DNA of 8,558 nucleotides, taken from positions 1 through 8,558 of the forward strand of contig JAGHBW010000107.1 of the NCBI GenBank assembly GCA_021160765.1. Reading direction: 5' to 3'. Below the pieces are notes generated by a model. That model saw only the letters and a program-made list of their open reading frames with translations, was not told the origin of the DNA and did no database searches. A program made the translations under genes and the position numbers. Positions 1 through 5,087 of the stretch are shown piece after piece. This DNA comes from Thermoplasmata archaeon (lineage in GTDB: Archaea > Thermoplasmatota > Penumbrarchaeia > Penumbrarchaeales > EX4484-36). Numbering within the stretch: the first letter of the stretch is position 1; each line of letters starts with the position of its first letter.

Positions 1-656
1 GGAGTATTATCCTCATCTCCCCAGGTCTAGCCTTTATGTCCCTTATACCCCTCTATTTCGTCAAGGAGAGAAGAAAAAAACCGGTAAAGGTACGTCTGAG
101 CATAGGTCTCAAAAGCCTCCCCCGGAGGCTCAAGATGTTCATATTGGTCTCCACCATGTTTTCCCTTGCCAATTTCAGCTATATGTTCTTCATACTCCGC
201 TCCCAGGAATTCTTCAGTGGGAAATTTGCAATAGGTGTTCCCATACTACTTTATGTTTTATTCAATATATTCTATGCCCTCTTCGCCGTACCCTTTGGTG
301 TGATCTCTGATAGAGTGGGGCGAAAGAAGGTCATTCTAATTGGTTACCTTCTATACTCCTTTGTGGCATTAGGTTTCCTTACTGTAAACGCCGCATACCT
401 GCTCATCCTCCTATTTCCACTTTACGGCCTAGTCTATGCAATTGTGGATGGAAATCAAAGGGCATACGTCTCTGATCTCATTGGAGAGAAGTACAAAGCC
501 ACTGCCTTGGGCACCTTCCATACAGCAACAGGACTGGCAACACTCCCTGCCAGTGTAATTGCTGGTATACTTTGGCAGATAGATCCCGCCCTTACCTTCA
601 TTTATGGCGCGCTTTTGGGCTTGATTTCCTCTGCCCTTTTTATACTAATAAGATAA
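1..656 (+). CDS. MFS transporter, C-terminal half (5' end outside window)
   Basis: The reading frame is open from base 3 to the TAA at 654-656, so this is the 3' part of a longer gene; the ATG at 36 is internal, not a start. The 217 visible residues read as the end of transmembrane helix 6, a basic cytoplasmic loop (many Arg/Lys, roughly residues 20-45), and then about six hydrophobic helices. GVISDRVGRKK between the second and third of these matches the MFS motif-A loop that recurs between helices 8 and 9. A full MFS protein is about 400 residues, so about half is missing. It is expected to be a cytoplasmic-membrane secondary transporter; the substrate cannot be told from this half. The nearest downstream unit is on the opposite strand and is decayed, so context gives no help. 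The family call is secure, the substrate unknown. Confidence 0.88.
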   Translation, partial: SIILISPGLAFMSLIPLYFVKERRKKPVKVRLSIGLKSLPRRLKMFILVSTMFSLANFSYMFFILRSQEFFSGKFAIGVPILLYVLFNIFYALFAVPFGVISDRVGRKKVILIGYLLYSFVALGFLTVNAAYLLILLFPLYGLVYAIVDGNQRAYVSDLIGEKYKATALGTFHTATGLATLPASVIAGILWQIDPALTFIYGALLGLISSALFILIR

Positions 657-684
657 AAACGTGGAATTCCTCTTTTGGATTCCA
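655..684 (-). terminator. Hairpin plus T-tract between converging units
   Basis: Bases 662-670 (TGGAATTCC) pair with 677-684 (GGATTCCA), giving an 8-bp stem with one bulged T and a 6-base loop. Read on the minus strand, the hairpin is followed by CG and then TTTTTATCT, the layout of an intrinsic terminator. It lies just past the stop of the permease remnant (minus strand) and just past the MFS stop (plus strand), where the following sequence is only moderately T-rich. It could serve both strands. Archaeal termination depends mainly on T-tracts, so the hairpin may not be essential. Confidence 0.5.
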
Positions 685-695
685 TTGTGGATTAT

Positions 696-911
696 TTATA
701 TATCCCTCTTCTGAAACCACCAGAATGCTAGAAGGAATGGTACAGTAATCCAGATGATTTCAGAAAGAACAAGGGTTTTTAGGTTTATCCATTCTGGAAG
801 GTCCACTTTTATACCCATAAACTCTGTCTGTCCAAAAGCCAGCATTGATGCTACCTGATACCCATCCTGGGGACTTAAAAATACATCAGACCAGAACCAG
901 TCTGGAATCCA
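696..911 (-). pseudogene. ABC-2 type permease, C-terminal remnant
   Basis: On the minus strand, the frame ending at the stop codon 696-698 reads as the last ~70 residues of an ABC-2 exporter permease. It begins WIPDWFWSDVFLSPQDGYQV, runs through a predicted external loop ending near PEWINLKT, and closes with one hydrophobic helix (LVLSEIIWITVPFLLAFWW) and the charged tail FQKRDI. That order, an extracytoplasmic stretch with an LSP..GYQV motif and then a final helix ending in a basic tail, is typical of the family. There is no start codon or SD for it. Its upstream edge at about 903-914 abuts the ATPase remnant in a different frame, so it cannot be translated from the ATPase start. The rest of the permease (five helices are usual before this one) is missing. 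Confidence 0.75.
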
Positions 912-1165
912 ATGTCCCTTCTCAAATCAACACTGTCAGTTTTAACCCTCCTTTCGTTAATGTAGGCTTCCCCAGAAGTAGGATGGATGAGGCCCATGAT
1001 CATTTTTATAGTGGTGGTTTTCCCTGCACCGTTAGGCCCCAAGAACCCATAGATTTCCCCTTTTCTGATCTTCAAGTTTAGGTTGTCTACAGCAAGGACA
1101 TTCTTGAATCTCTTCGTTAAGCCCCTTGTCTCAATAACCACTGAAGCGCTTTTCATAGAAATCAC
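903..1165 (-). pseudogene. ABC transporter ATP-binding protein, N-terminal remnant
   Basis: This encodes the first ~86 residues of an ABC-2/drug-export type ATPase: a leading strand (VVIETRGLTKRF), the Walker A motif GPNGAGKTT at residues 43-51, and GLIHPTSGEAYI, ending at LRRDIGF. A normal protein is about 300 residues; the Q-loop, LSGGQ signature, Walker B and switch histidine are all absent. The frame then runs into unrelated sequence and stops at 875-877. At about 903-914 the sequence changes to permease coding sequence in another frame, so an internal deletion spanning the rest of the ATPase and most of the permease is the simplest reading. Start candidates are GTG at 1165 and ATG at 1156; neither has a clear SD. 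A TATA-like promoter remains upstream. A functional product is not expected. Confidence 0.82.
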
Positions 1166-1207
1166 TTAGAGGGAGATGTTTCTATTCTATAGCTAATGCG
1201 TTTGGTA

Positions 1208-1216
1208 TTATATATT
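1208..1216 (-). promoter_or_regulatory. TATA-like box of the decayed ABC gene
   Basis: On the minus strand AATATATAA precedes the ATPase remnant. A start of transcription about 25 bases further on, near 1185, would leave a ~30-base leader before the ATG at 1156. The placement is right for an archaeal promoter; there is no experimental support, and AT-rich words are common here. Confidence 0.4.
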
Positions 1217-1282
1217 CTACCTCTAAGTACTATCATAAGTAATTGCCCAACGTGTTGACAACTAAACCTCCTTGTGGAGATT

Positions 1283-1996
1283 TTATTTTGTCTCAGATAG
1301 AATAATGCTTTTAAAGTCCGTAATCTTGGGTCTCCCTAACTCTTTGAAATTTGTGCTCCAGAATCCGTATTCAGAGTGATCTCCAAAGACTCCTACTGCC
1401 TTCATTCCGTGGTCCGACAGGACTATCTTTTTTCCCTCCACCTGGGATACTATCTCATCTAAATCACGATATATCATCTTCATCATCATTCTATTGCCGA
1501 AATTAAGATGACCGATAACATCAGCCACACTGAAGTACCCCAGTATAAAGTCATACTCCCCCTCCAGTGCCTCTAGAAATCTCTCTTTTATTTTTCGGTG
1601 GTGTGCAAAGGCGTTCTCGTTGTACTTCTTTCTTATCTCCCTTTTCTTCTCCTCATCCTTCTCCATAAAGAACTCCTTGAGCAGTCTCCTCTCCCTTTCG
1701 TGTTGTTCCAGGTCATAATTGTATCCAGGGAGATCTAGAATGAAAGGGTTTTCAAAATGGGAGAAGAAGGTCTCCTCATGGGGTATTCGCGTGTTCCACA
1801 TCTCCTTGTCCCCCTTCGCTAGAATCTCCTCCTCCTTGTTCTCCCCTGTCATAAAAGAGCTCCAAAGAACCATTGTTCTTGGCTCGGAGAACTCCGATAT
1901 GTCCGTTTTTCCATAATATTCCTGTTTTAAGTTTCTCATGTTAAATTCTTCAACCAGATTATACTCCAGGGCATCTATTGCTATTACCGTAATCAT
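1283..1996 (-). CDS. Alkaline-phosphatase-superfamily hydrolase (type I phosphodiesterase / nucleotide pyrophosphatase-like)
   Basis: A predicted metal-dependent hydrolase of the alkaline phosphatase superfamily, 237 residues from ATG 1996. Visible motifs are Asp8 in VIAIDALE (first metal ligand), a likely Thr41 nucleophile in EPRTMVLWSSFMTG, Asp159/His163 in ADVIGH, Asp195/His196 in LSDHGM and His207 in GDHSEYGFWS; this is the two-metal set of nucleotide pyrophosphatases/phosphodiesterases. It is shorter than most relatives and has no signal peptide, so it should be cytoplasmic. A GTG at 2005 is also in frame, but the SD GAGGTGAT lies between the two and sits 4 bases before ATG 1996, which decides the start; that SD overlaps the cysN stop. 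It is the last gene of the cysD-cysN operon, so a substrate such as APS, PAP or another sulfate- or phosphate-diester nucleotide is reasonable, but this is inference. Confidence 0.82.
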   Translation of the reverse strand: MITVIAIDALEYNLVEEFNMRNLKQEYYGKTDISEFSEPRTMVLWSSFMTGENKEEEILAKGDKEMWNTRIPHEETFFSHFENPFILDLPGYNYDLEQHERERRLLKEFFMEKDEEKKREIRKKYNENAFAHHRKIKERFLEALEGEYDFILGYFSVADVIGHLNFGNRMMMKMIYRDLDEIVSQVEGKKIVLSDHGMKAVGVFGDHSEYGFWSTNFKELGRPKITDFKSIILSETK

Positions 1997-2001
1997 TCCT
2001 A

Positions 2002-3246
2002 TCACCTCTCCAAATGTGTAATTATGCCTCCCCCAGAGATGTTGTAATTCTTCTCTATAACAAACCTGCCAAGGTCGGGAGTACTGTTGAAGTCATCTAC
2101 AATAACCTCCGTGCTAAAAGAAAGGACCACCTCTCCTACCTCCCTATTTTCCAGCTTCTCAGCGTTCTCCTCTATTATCTCCAGGGTTGACGAGTCTATT
2201 CTTTTTTCAATAGCCTTAACGGTACAAGGTAGCTCCTGCGTGGAACACTTAAAGACCACTTTTTCACCAACTACAAGGGGTTCCTTGCTCATCCAGAAGA
2301 TGTTCCCTTTAATCTCTTTAAGAAGGTGGGGTGCCTTCTCACCCTTTCTGTACAAAATGTGTCCACGGTCTATGAAAAGTTTATCCGCCACGGTAATTCC
2401 CGTACTTTTACCGGAAGGTGCCTCTTTTACATCCTCCTTGAGAAATTCCTCTATTGTCTCAACCGTGGTCTCCTCCCCCGTAGGAAGGACAATGATGTTA
2501 TCCCCCACCCTGAGAGTGCCCGCCTCCACCCTTCCCACAATGATCCTCTTCCCATCAATGTTATACACATCCTGAACAGCGAACCTTAGGGGGTTCTCAT
2601 CTCTTTTCTCCGTTTTTTTGAAGGTGTCCAAGGCTTGAAGTATTGTTGGACCTGTGTACCATTTCATCCTATCAGAAGCCTTTGCAACATTATCCCCCTC
2701 CTTGGCTGAGATGGGAATGATGTATGTGGGGGCTATGCCTATTCTCTCAAGAAAATCTGTTGTCTGCTTTGAGACCTCGTTAAATACATTTTCCGAATAA
2801 TCAACAAGGTCCATCTTATTAACGGCAACTATAACCTGTTTAAGGCCCAACATCCCCAGTATGTACGCATGTCTCCTGGTCTGCTCCCTCACCCCTTCCG
2901 AGGCATCAACAATCAGGATCGCTGCTTCCGCCTGAGACGCTCCAGTTATCATATTCTTAGTAAACTCCCTGTGCCCCGGGGCATCTATTATAACATAATC
3001 CCTTTTTTCAGTTTTAAAGAAGGTCTGGGCGGTATCTATTGTAATCCCCTGGCTTCTCTCCTCCTCCAGGTGATCCATCACATAAGCAAATTCCAGCTCT
3101 TTTCCAAGAGCCTCACATATCTGCTTGACCTCTTCTATCTTCTCCTTAGGCAGACTGTCCGTATCAAAAAAGAGTCTTCCTATCAACGTTGACTTCCCGT
3201 GGTCTACATGTCCAACTATCACCAGTTTAAGATGCTCTCGTTCCAT
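2002..3246 (-). CDS. cysN: Sulfate adenylyltransferase subunit 1, GTPase (CysN)
   Basis: The regulatory GTPase of heterodimeric ATP sulfurylase: GTP hydrolysis drives formation of adenylylsulfate by CysD. All elongation-factor-type motifs are present: G1 GHVDHGKST (residues 12-20), G2 GITID (67-71), G3 DAPGH (88-92), G4 NKMD (143-146) and G5 SAK (180-182). They are followed by two beta-barrel domains from about residue 220. The FAYVMDHLEEERSQGITID stretch is characteristic of CysN rather than EF-1alpha. At 414 residues it is somewhat shorter than the ~475 of the E. coli protein and has no fused APS kinase domain. It starts at ATG 3246 behind GGAGCGTGAT, 20 bases inside the end of the DUF2061 gene, so translation is probably coupled. 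Its stop overlaps the SD of the hydrolase gene. Cytoplasmic. Confidence 0.93.
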   Translation of the reverse strand: MEREHLKLVIVGHVDHGKSTLIGRLFFDTDSLPKEKIEEVKQICEALGKELEFAYVMDHLEEERSQGITIDTAQTFFKTEKRDYVIIDAPGHREFTKNMITGASQAEAAILIVDASEGVREQTRRHAYILGMLGLKQVIVAVNKMDLVDYSENVFNEVSKQTTDFLERIGIAPTYIIPISAKEGDNVAKASDRMKWYTGPTILQALDTFKKTEKRDENPLRFAVQDVYNIDGKRIIVGRVEAGTLRVGDNIIVLPTGEETTVETIEEFLKEDVKEAPSGKSTGITVADKLFIDRGHILYRKGEKAPHLLKEIKGNIFWMSKEPLVVGEKVVFKCSTQELPCTVKAIEKRIDSSTLEIIEENAEKLENREVGEVVLSFSTEVIVDDFNSTPDLGRFVIEKNYNISGGGIITHLER

Positions 3247-3475
3247 CTAAATCACGCTCCGGTACTGATACCTTTCCCCATGAAATCATATTCCATGCTC
3301 TCTCGTGGAAGAAAAAGAGCAGAAGTTTTGCTACAACCTCAAAGAATCCTACCTCAAGGGCAAGAATAACCTCACCTGAAAAAAGATAAACAAGCCCAAT
3401 AGTAGTCATAGTGGCAAGGGCCCGCCAGGTAATCGTTTTAAGCACACTTCTTGTGCGCGTTTCAGTGAACTTCAT
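3227..3475 (-). CDS. DUF2061 small membrane protein between cysD and cysN
   Basis: An 82-residue protein beginning MKFTETRTRSVLKTITWR, with two predicted membrane helices (about residues 17-35 and 40-60) and the conserved-looking FHERAWN..SWGK block, which matches the DUF2061 family as I know it. The biochemical function of that family is not known to me. An in-frame GTG at 3490 overlaps the cysD stop, but the purine run GAGGGGG six bases before ATG 3475 favours the ATG. The last 20 bases overlap the start of cysN, so the gene is tightly coupled to both sulfurylase subunits. A role in anchoring the sulfate-activating enzyme at the membrane, or in moving sulfate, is inferred from position only. 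The tail after SWGK is short and charged, partly shaped by the overlap with cysN. Confidence 0.82.
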   Translation of the reverse strand: MKFTETRTRSVLKTITWRALATMTTIGLVYLFSGEVILALEVGFFEVVAKLLLFFFHERAWNMISWGKVSVPERDLDGTRAS

Positions 3476-3486
3476 GTGAGGCCCCC

Positions 3487-4287
3487 TCACATGTAGCCCA
3501 GCGCCCTCAACTTCTGCATCATATAGGCTCTTTCTTTGTCCTGAGCCCTCCCCGCCCTCTCAGATATATTCGTAGTCTTCAGCTCCTCAATTATCTTATC
3601 AATCGTGTCGGCATCTGAGGGGATAGGACTGCAACATGGCTTGCACCCAATGCTTCTATAACGCTTTCCGTTTTTCGCGAAATAGAGTTCAACAACAGGG
3701 ATATTCTCCCTTTTGATATACTGCCATATATCAAGCTCTGTCCAGTGAAGAAGGGGGTGCACTCTAATATGCTCCTCTCCCTCCTGTTTTGATTTATACT
3801 GATCCCAGAGCTCGGGGGGCTGGTCCTTGTAATTCCACTGAAACTCCCTGTTTCGTGGTGAGAAATACCTCTCCTTCGCTCTTATTCCATGTTCATCTCT
3901 TCTTATACCAAGAAGAAGCGCCTTAAAACCATATTTATCAATGGTCATCTTCAGGGCTTCCGTTTTAAGAGCCGTACAGCATTGAAGTTTTCCCATGTGT
4001 GGTCCCATTCCCGCCTTTATAGCCTCCTCATTCCTCCCCACTATCAATTTCAGGTTCCACTTTTTAGCCCACTTGTCTCTAAATTCATATATCTCCTCAA
4101 ACTTGTACGAGGTGTCTATGTGAACTACTGGGAAAGGCACTTTACCGTAAAAGGCCTTCCTTATCAACCATACAAGGGTTGTGGAATCCTTTCCTATACT
4201 CCATAGAGCAGCTATATCCTTAAACTGCTTGTAGGCCTCTCTAATAATGTAAATACTTTTACTTTCCAGTTCGTCCAGATAGTCCAT
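3487..4287 (-). CDS. cysD: Sulfate adenylyltransferase subunit 2-like PP-loop protein (CysD) with a CC...CxxC cysteine set
   Basis: The catalytic ATP-pyrophosphatase subunit that adenylylates sulfate, 266 residues. It starts at ATG 4287 behind a strong SD (GAGGTGAT, 5-base spacer). Evidence for CysD: the N-terminus LDELESKSIYIIREAYKQF, PP-loop SIGKDST (30-36), FPVVHIDTSYKFEEIYEFRD (52-71), RRDE..IRAKER (129-140), QPPELW (156-161), the HPLLHWTELDIWQYI block (177-191), and SERAGR (242-247). Unusual are Cys103-Cys104 in LQCCTALK and Cys215/218/219 in SIGCKPCC; this resembles the CC...GCxPC iron-sulfur ligands of APS reductases, whereas E. coli CysD as I recall it has GCWPL there. The C-terminal catalytic cysteine of APS/PAPS reductases is absent. 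The protein ends LRALGYM, a tail shared with the neighbouring RHH protein. It lies 11 bases after the RHH gene and abuts DUF2061. Because CysN is encoded beside it, sulfurylase is preferred over reductase. Confidence 0.87.
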   Translation of the reverse strand: MDYLDELESKSIYIIREAYKQFKDIAALWSIGKDSTTLVWLIRKAFYGKVPFPVVHIDTSYKFEEIYEFRDKWAKKWNLKLIVGRNEEAIKAGMGPHMGKLQCCTALKTEALKMTIDKYGFKALLLGIRRDEHGIRAKERYFSPRNREFQWNYKDQPPELWDQYKSKQEGEEHIRVHPLLHWTELDIWQYIKRENIPVVELYFAKNGKRYRSIGCKPCCSPIPSDADTIDKIIEELKTTNISERAGRAQDKERAYMMQKLRALGYM

Positions 4288-4298
4288 ATCCCATCACC

Positions 4299-4553
4299 TC
4301 AATCCAGATAGCCTAGCGCCCTAAGCCTCTCCTTAACCTTCTCCTCCTCCTCTTCAGAAAAAACCTCCTCCTTTTCCTCCTCTTCCAGACTTGCTAGAAC
4401 CTCTCTCAAAACGTATGTAACATAGTCAGACACCGAAGTGAAACCAGTACCCTCAATCCGTTTTTTGATCTTTTTGTAAAGTGGTGTGGGTATGGAAATT
4501 GTGGTGTGCTTGGATTTTTTCTTTTTCGCCTTGCCCTTCTTCTCCTCAGACAT
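4299..4553 (-). CDS. Ribbon-helix-helix (CopG/Arc-like) regulator, first gene of the sulfate operon
   Basis: An 84-residue protein: a very basic N-terminus (Lys-rich, residues 5-15), a short beta strand TTISIP (17-22), two helices with the turn GTGFTSVSDYVTYVL (35-49), then a Glu-rich linker and the C-terminal tail VKERLRALGYLD. Strand plus two helices is the RHH fold, which dimerises and reads DNA through the strand; residues Thr17, Ser20 and neighbours would contact bases. Three in-frame starts exist (4607, 4559, 4553). AAGGAGG at 4561-4567 lies 7 bases before ATG 4553 but touches ATG 4559, so 4553 is chosen. It leads the operon and is followed 11 bases later by cysD. A 10-bp repeat beside its promoter suggests that it represses itself and the operon. 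The long acidic tail is not needed for an RHH domain and may bind a partner. Confidence 0.8.
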   Translation of the reverse strand: MSEEKKGKAKKKKSKHTTISIPTPLYKKIKKRIEGTGFTSVSDYVTYVLREVLASLEEEEKEEVFSEEEEEKVKERLRALGYLD

Positions 4554-4573
4554 ATTCATCCCTCCTTGGGTGC

Positions 4574-4603
4574 TAATGATATGTAATGATATGTAGTGCG
4601 ATG
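4574..4603. repeat. 10-bp tandem repeat, candidate RHH operator
   Basis: TAATGATATG occurs twice head to tail (4574-4583, 4584-4593), followed by a weaker third copy, TAGTGCGATG (4594-4603; 7 of 10 match). The period of about one helical turn puts each copy on the same face of the DNA, as expected for cooperative binding of RHH dimers. The array covers the predicted transcription start of the operon (about 4590) and lies between the TATA box and the SD, so occupancy should block initiation. The operator role is inferred. Confidence 0.55.
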
Positions 4604-4610
4604 TCATTAA

Positions 4611-4620
4611 GGTATTTAAA
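4611..4620 (-). promoter_or_regulatory. TATA box of the RHH-cysD-DUF2061-cysN operon
   Basis: On the minus strand TTTAAATACC is preceded by the purine-rich GAAAGACAGG, which could act as a BRE. Transcription would start near 4590, inside the tandem repeat, leaving a leader of ~35 bases with the SD at 4561-4567. No other TATA-like word lies at a suitable distance. Confidence 0.5.
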
Positions 4621-4668
4621 CCTGTCTTTCCTGTTTCAGATGGTGATAAAAAGGTAGTATGTTATGCC

Positions 4669-4678
4669 AATATATTTT
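4669..4678 (+). promoter_or_regulatory. TATA-like box for the AbrB-type gene
   Basis: AATATATTTT lies ~55 bases before the divergent abrB-like gene; a start near 4698-4700 would give a leader of ~35 bases containing GGTGGTGA (4723-4730) before ATG 4734. A second AT word, ACTTATACC at 4695-4703, is possible but would start transcription at or within the SD. Confidence 0.35.
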
Positions 4679-4733
4679 GGTGCAACCACAAAGGACTTAT
4701 ACCGGAGGCCCATATCATACCTGGTGGTGAAAA

Positions 4734-4928
4734 ATGAAGATAGATCTGGACGATGTAGAAGCCATAGTAGAAACCTCAGTGACCATCAGAGGGTCTAGAA
4801 GAAGAACTACAGTCCCAAAAAGTGTAGTGGACAAGTTCAACCTCAGGAATGGGGATAAGATTCGGTGGATCGTTTTCAAAGATGGTGGAATTTTTATAAC
4901 ACGGGTGAGAAAAGAAGTGGAGGAATGA
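4734..4928 (+). CDS. AbrB/SpoVT-type DNA-binding protein
   Basis: A 64-residue protein with a single swapped-hairpin SpoVT/AbrB domain. The core runs from about residue 15 to 60: SVTIRGSRRRTTVPKSVVDKF (strand, Arg-rich loop, TVPK, short helix), LRNGDKIRWIVF, and GGIFITRV. TVPKSVVDKF..L..GDKI is the diagnostic spacing of this fold, and the RRR triplet is a plausible DNA contact. It lacks a second domain and is short even for the family. It starts at ATG 4734 behind GGTGGTGA. Proteins of this type act as transcription regulators or as antitoxins; no PIN/VapC-type toxin gene follows, so the antitoxin role is not supported except for a possible 20-codon ORF downstream. It is transcribed away from the RHH operon and could control that promoter, itself or the next gene. 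Confidence 0.85.
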   Translation: MKIDLDDVEAIVETSVTIRGSRRRTTVPKSVVDKFNLRNGDKIRWIVFKDGGIFITRVRKEVEE

Positions 4929-5006
4929 TAAGGAGATAACAGGTTTAAGAAGGGAGAAGGGATGAACGAAAATTTTATCATCTATATATCATATCTTCCC
5001 CTGTCC

Positions 5007-5018
5007 TTTTTTCATTTT
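5007..5018 (+). terminator. T-rich tract after the AbrB-type gene
   Basis: T6 (5007-5012) and T4 (5015-5018) follow the AbrB-type gene by ~80 bases without a hairpin, the form that archaeal RNA polymerase terminates on. It lies before the predicted promoter of the DnaA-like gene and so would separate the two units. Confidence 0.3.
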
Positions 5019-5040
5019 GGGTGATAATTTTTACACAACG

Positions 5041-5050
5041 GTTTTATAAT
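5041..5050 (+). promoter_or_regulatory. TATA-like box before the DnaA-like gene
   Basis: GTTTTATAAT lies ~40 bases before the TTG at 5088. A start ~25 bases downstream (about 5070) would give a short leader that still contains GGAGG (5082-5086). An upstream AT word at 4981-4994 is an alternative. The placement supports a downstream start at 5088 rather than an ATG further up. Confidence 0.4.
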
Positions 5051-5087
5051 ATGACCGAGAAGTTAACCCCAGAGGCAAAATGGAGGT

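Noticed and set aside
845..1081. 78-codon plus-strand frame
   Set aside because: Exact antisense of the ABC ATPase and permease remnants, which both have clear family motifs; no SD and no recognisable product.
1268..1279. CTCC-TTGT-GGAG hairpin as terminator of the sulfate operon
   Set aside because: Only a 4-bp stem, and no T-tract follows it in the direction of the operon; it overlaps an SD-like sequence instead.
1166..1282. Small RNA or tRNA in the gap between the ABC remnant and the sulfate operon
   Set aside because: No cloverleaf or extended stem was found; the gap holds a TATA-like box, an orphan SD and a short inverted repeat (GTTGACAAC, 1253-1261) only.
3487..4287. APS/PAPS reductase (CysH) instead of CysD
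   Set aside because: The RRDE..RAKER, QPPELW and SERAGR blocks and the adjacent cysN fit CysD, and the C-terminal catalytic cysteine of the reductases is absent.
4929..5087. Replication origin or DnaA-box cluster next to the DnaA-like gene
   Set aside because: No TTATCCACA-type boxes or origin-recognition-box-like inverted repeats were seen, and the protein lacks the domain that would read DnaA boxes.
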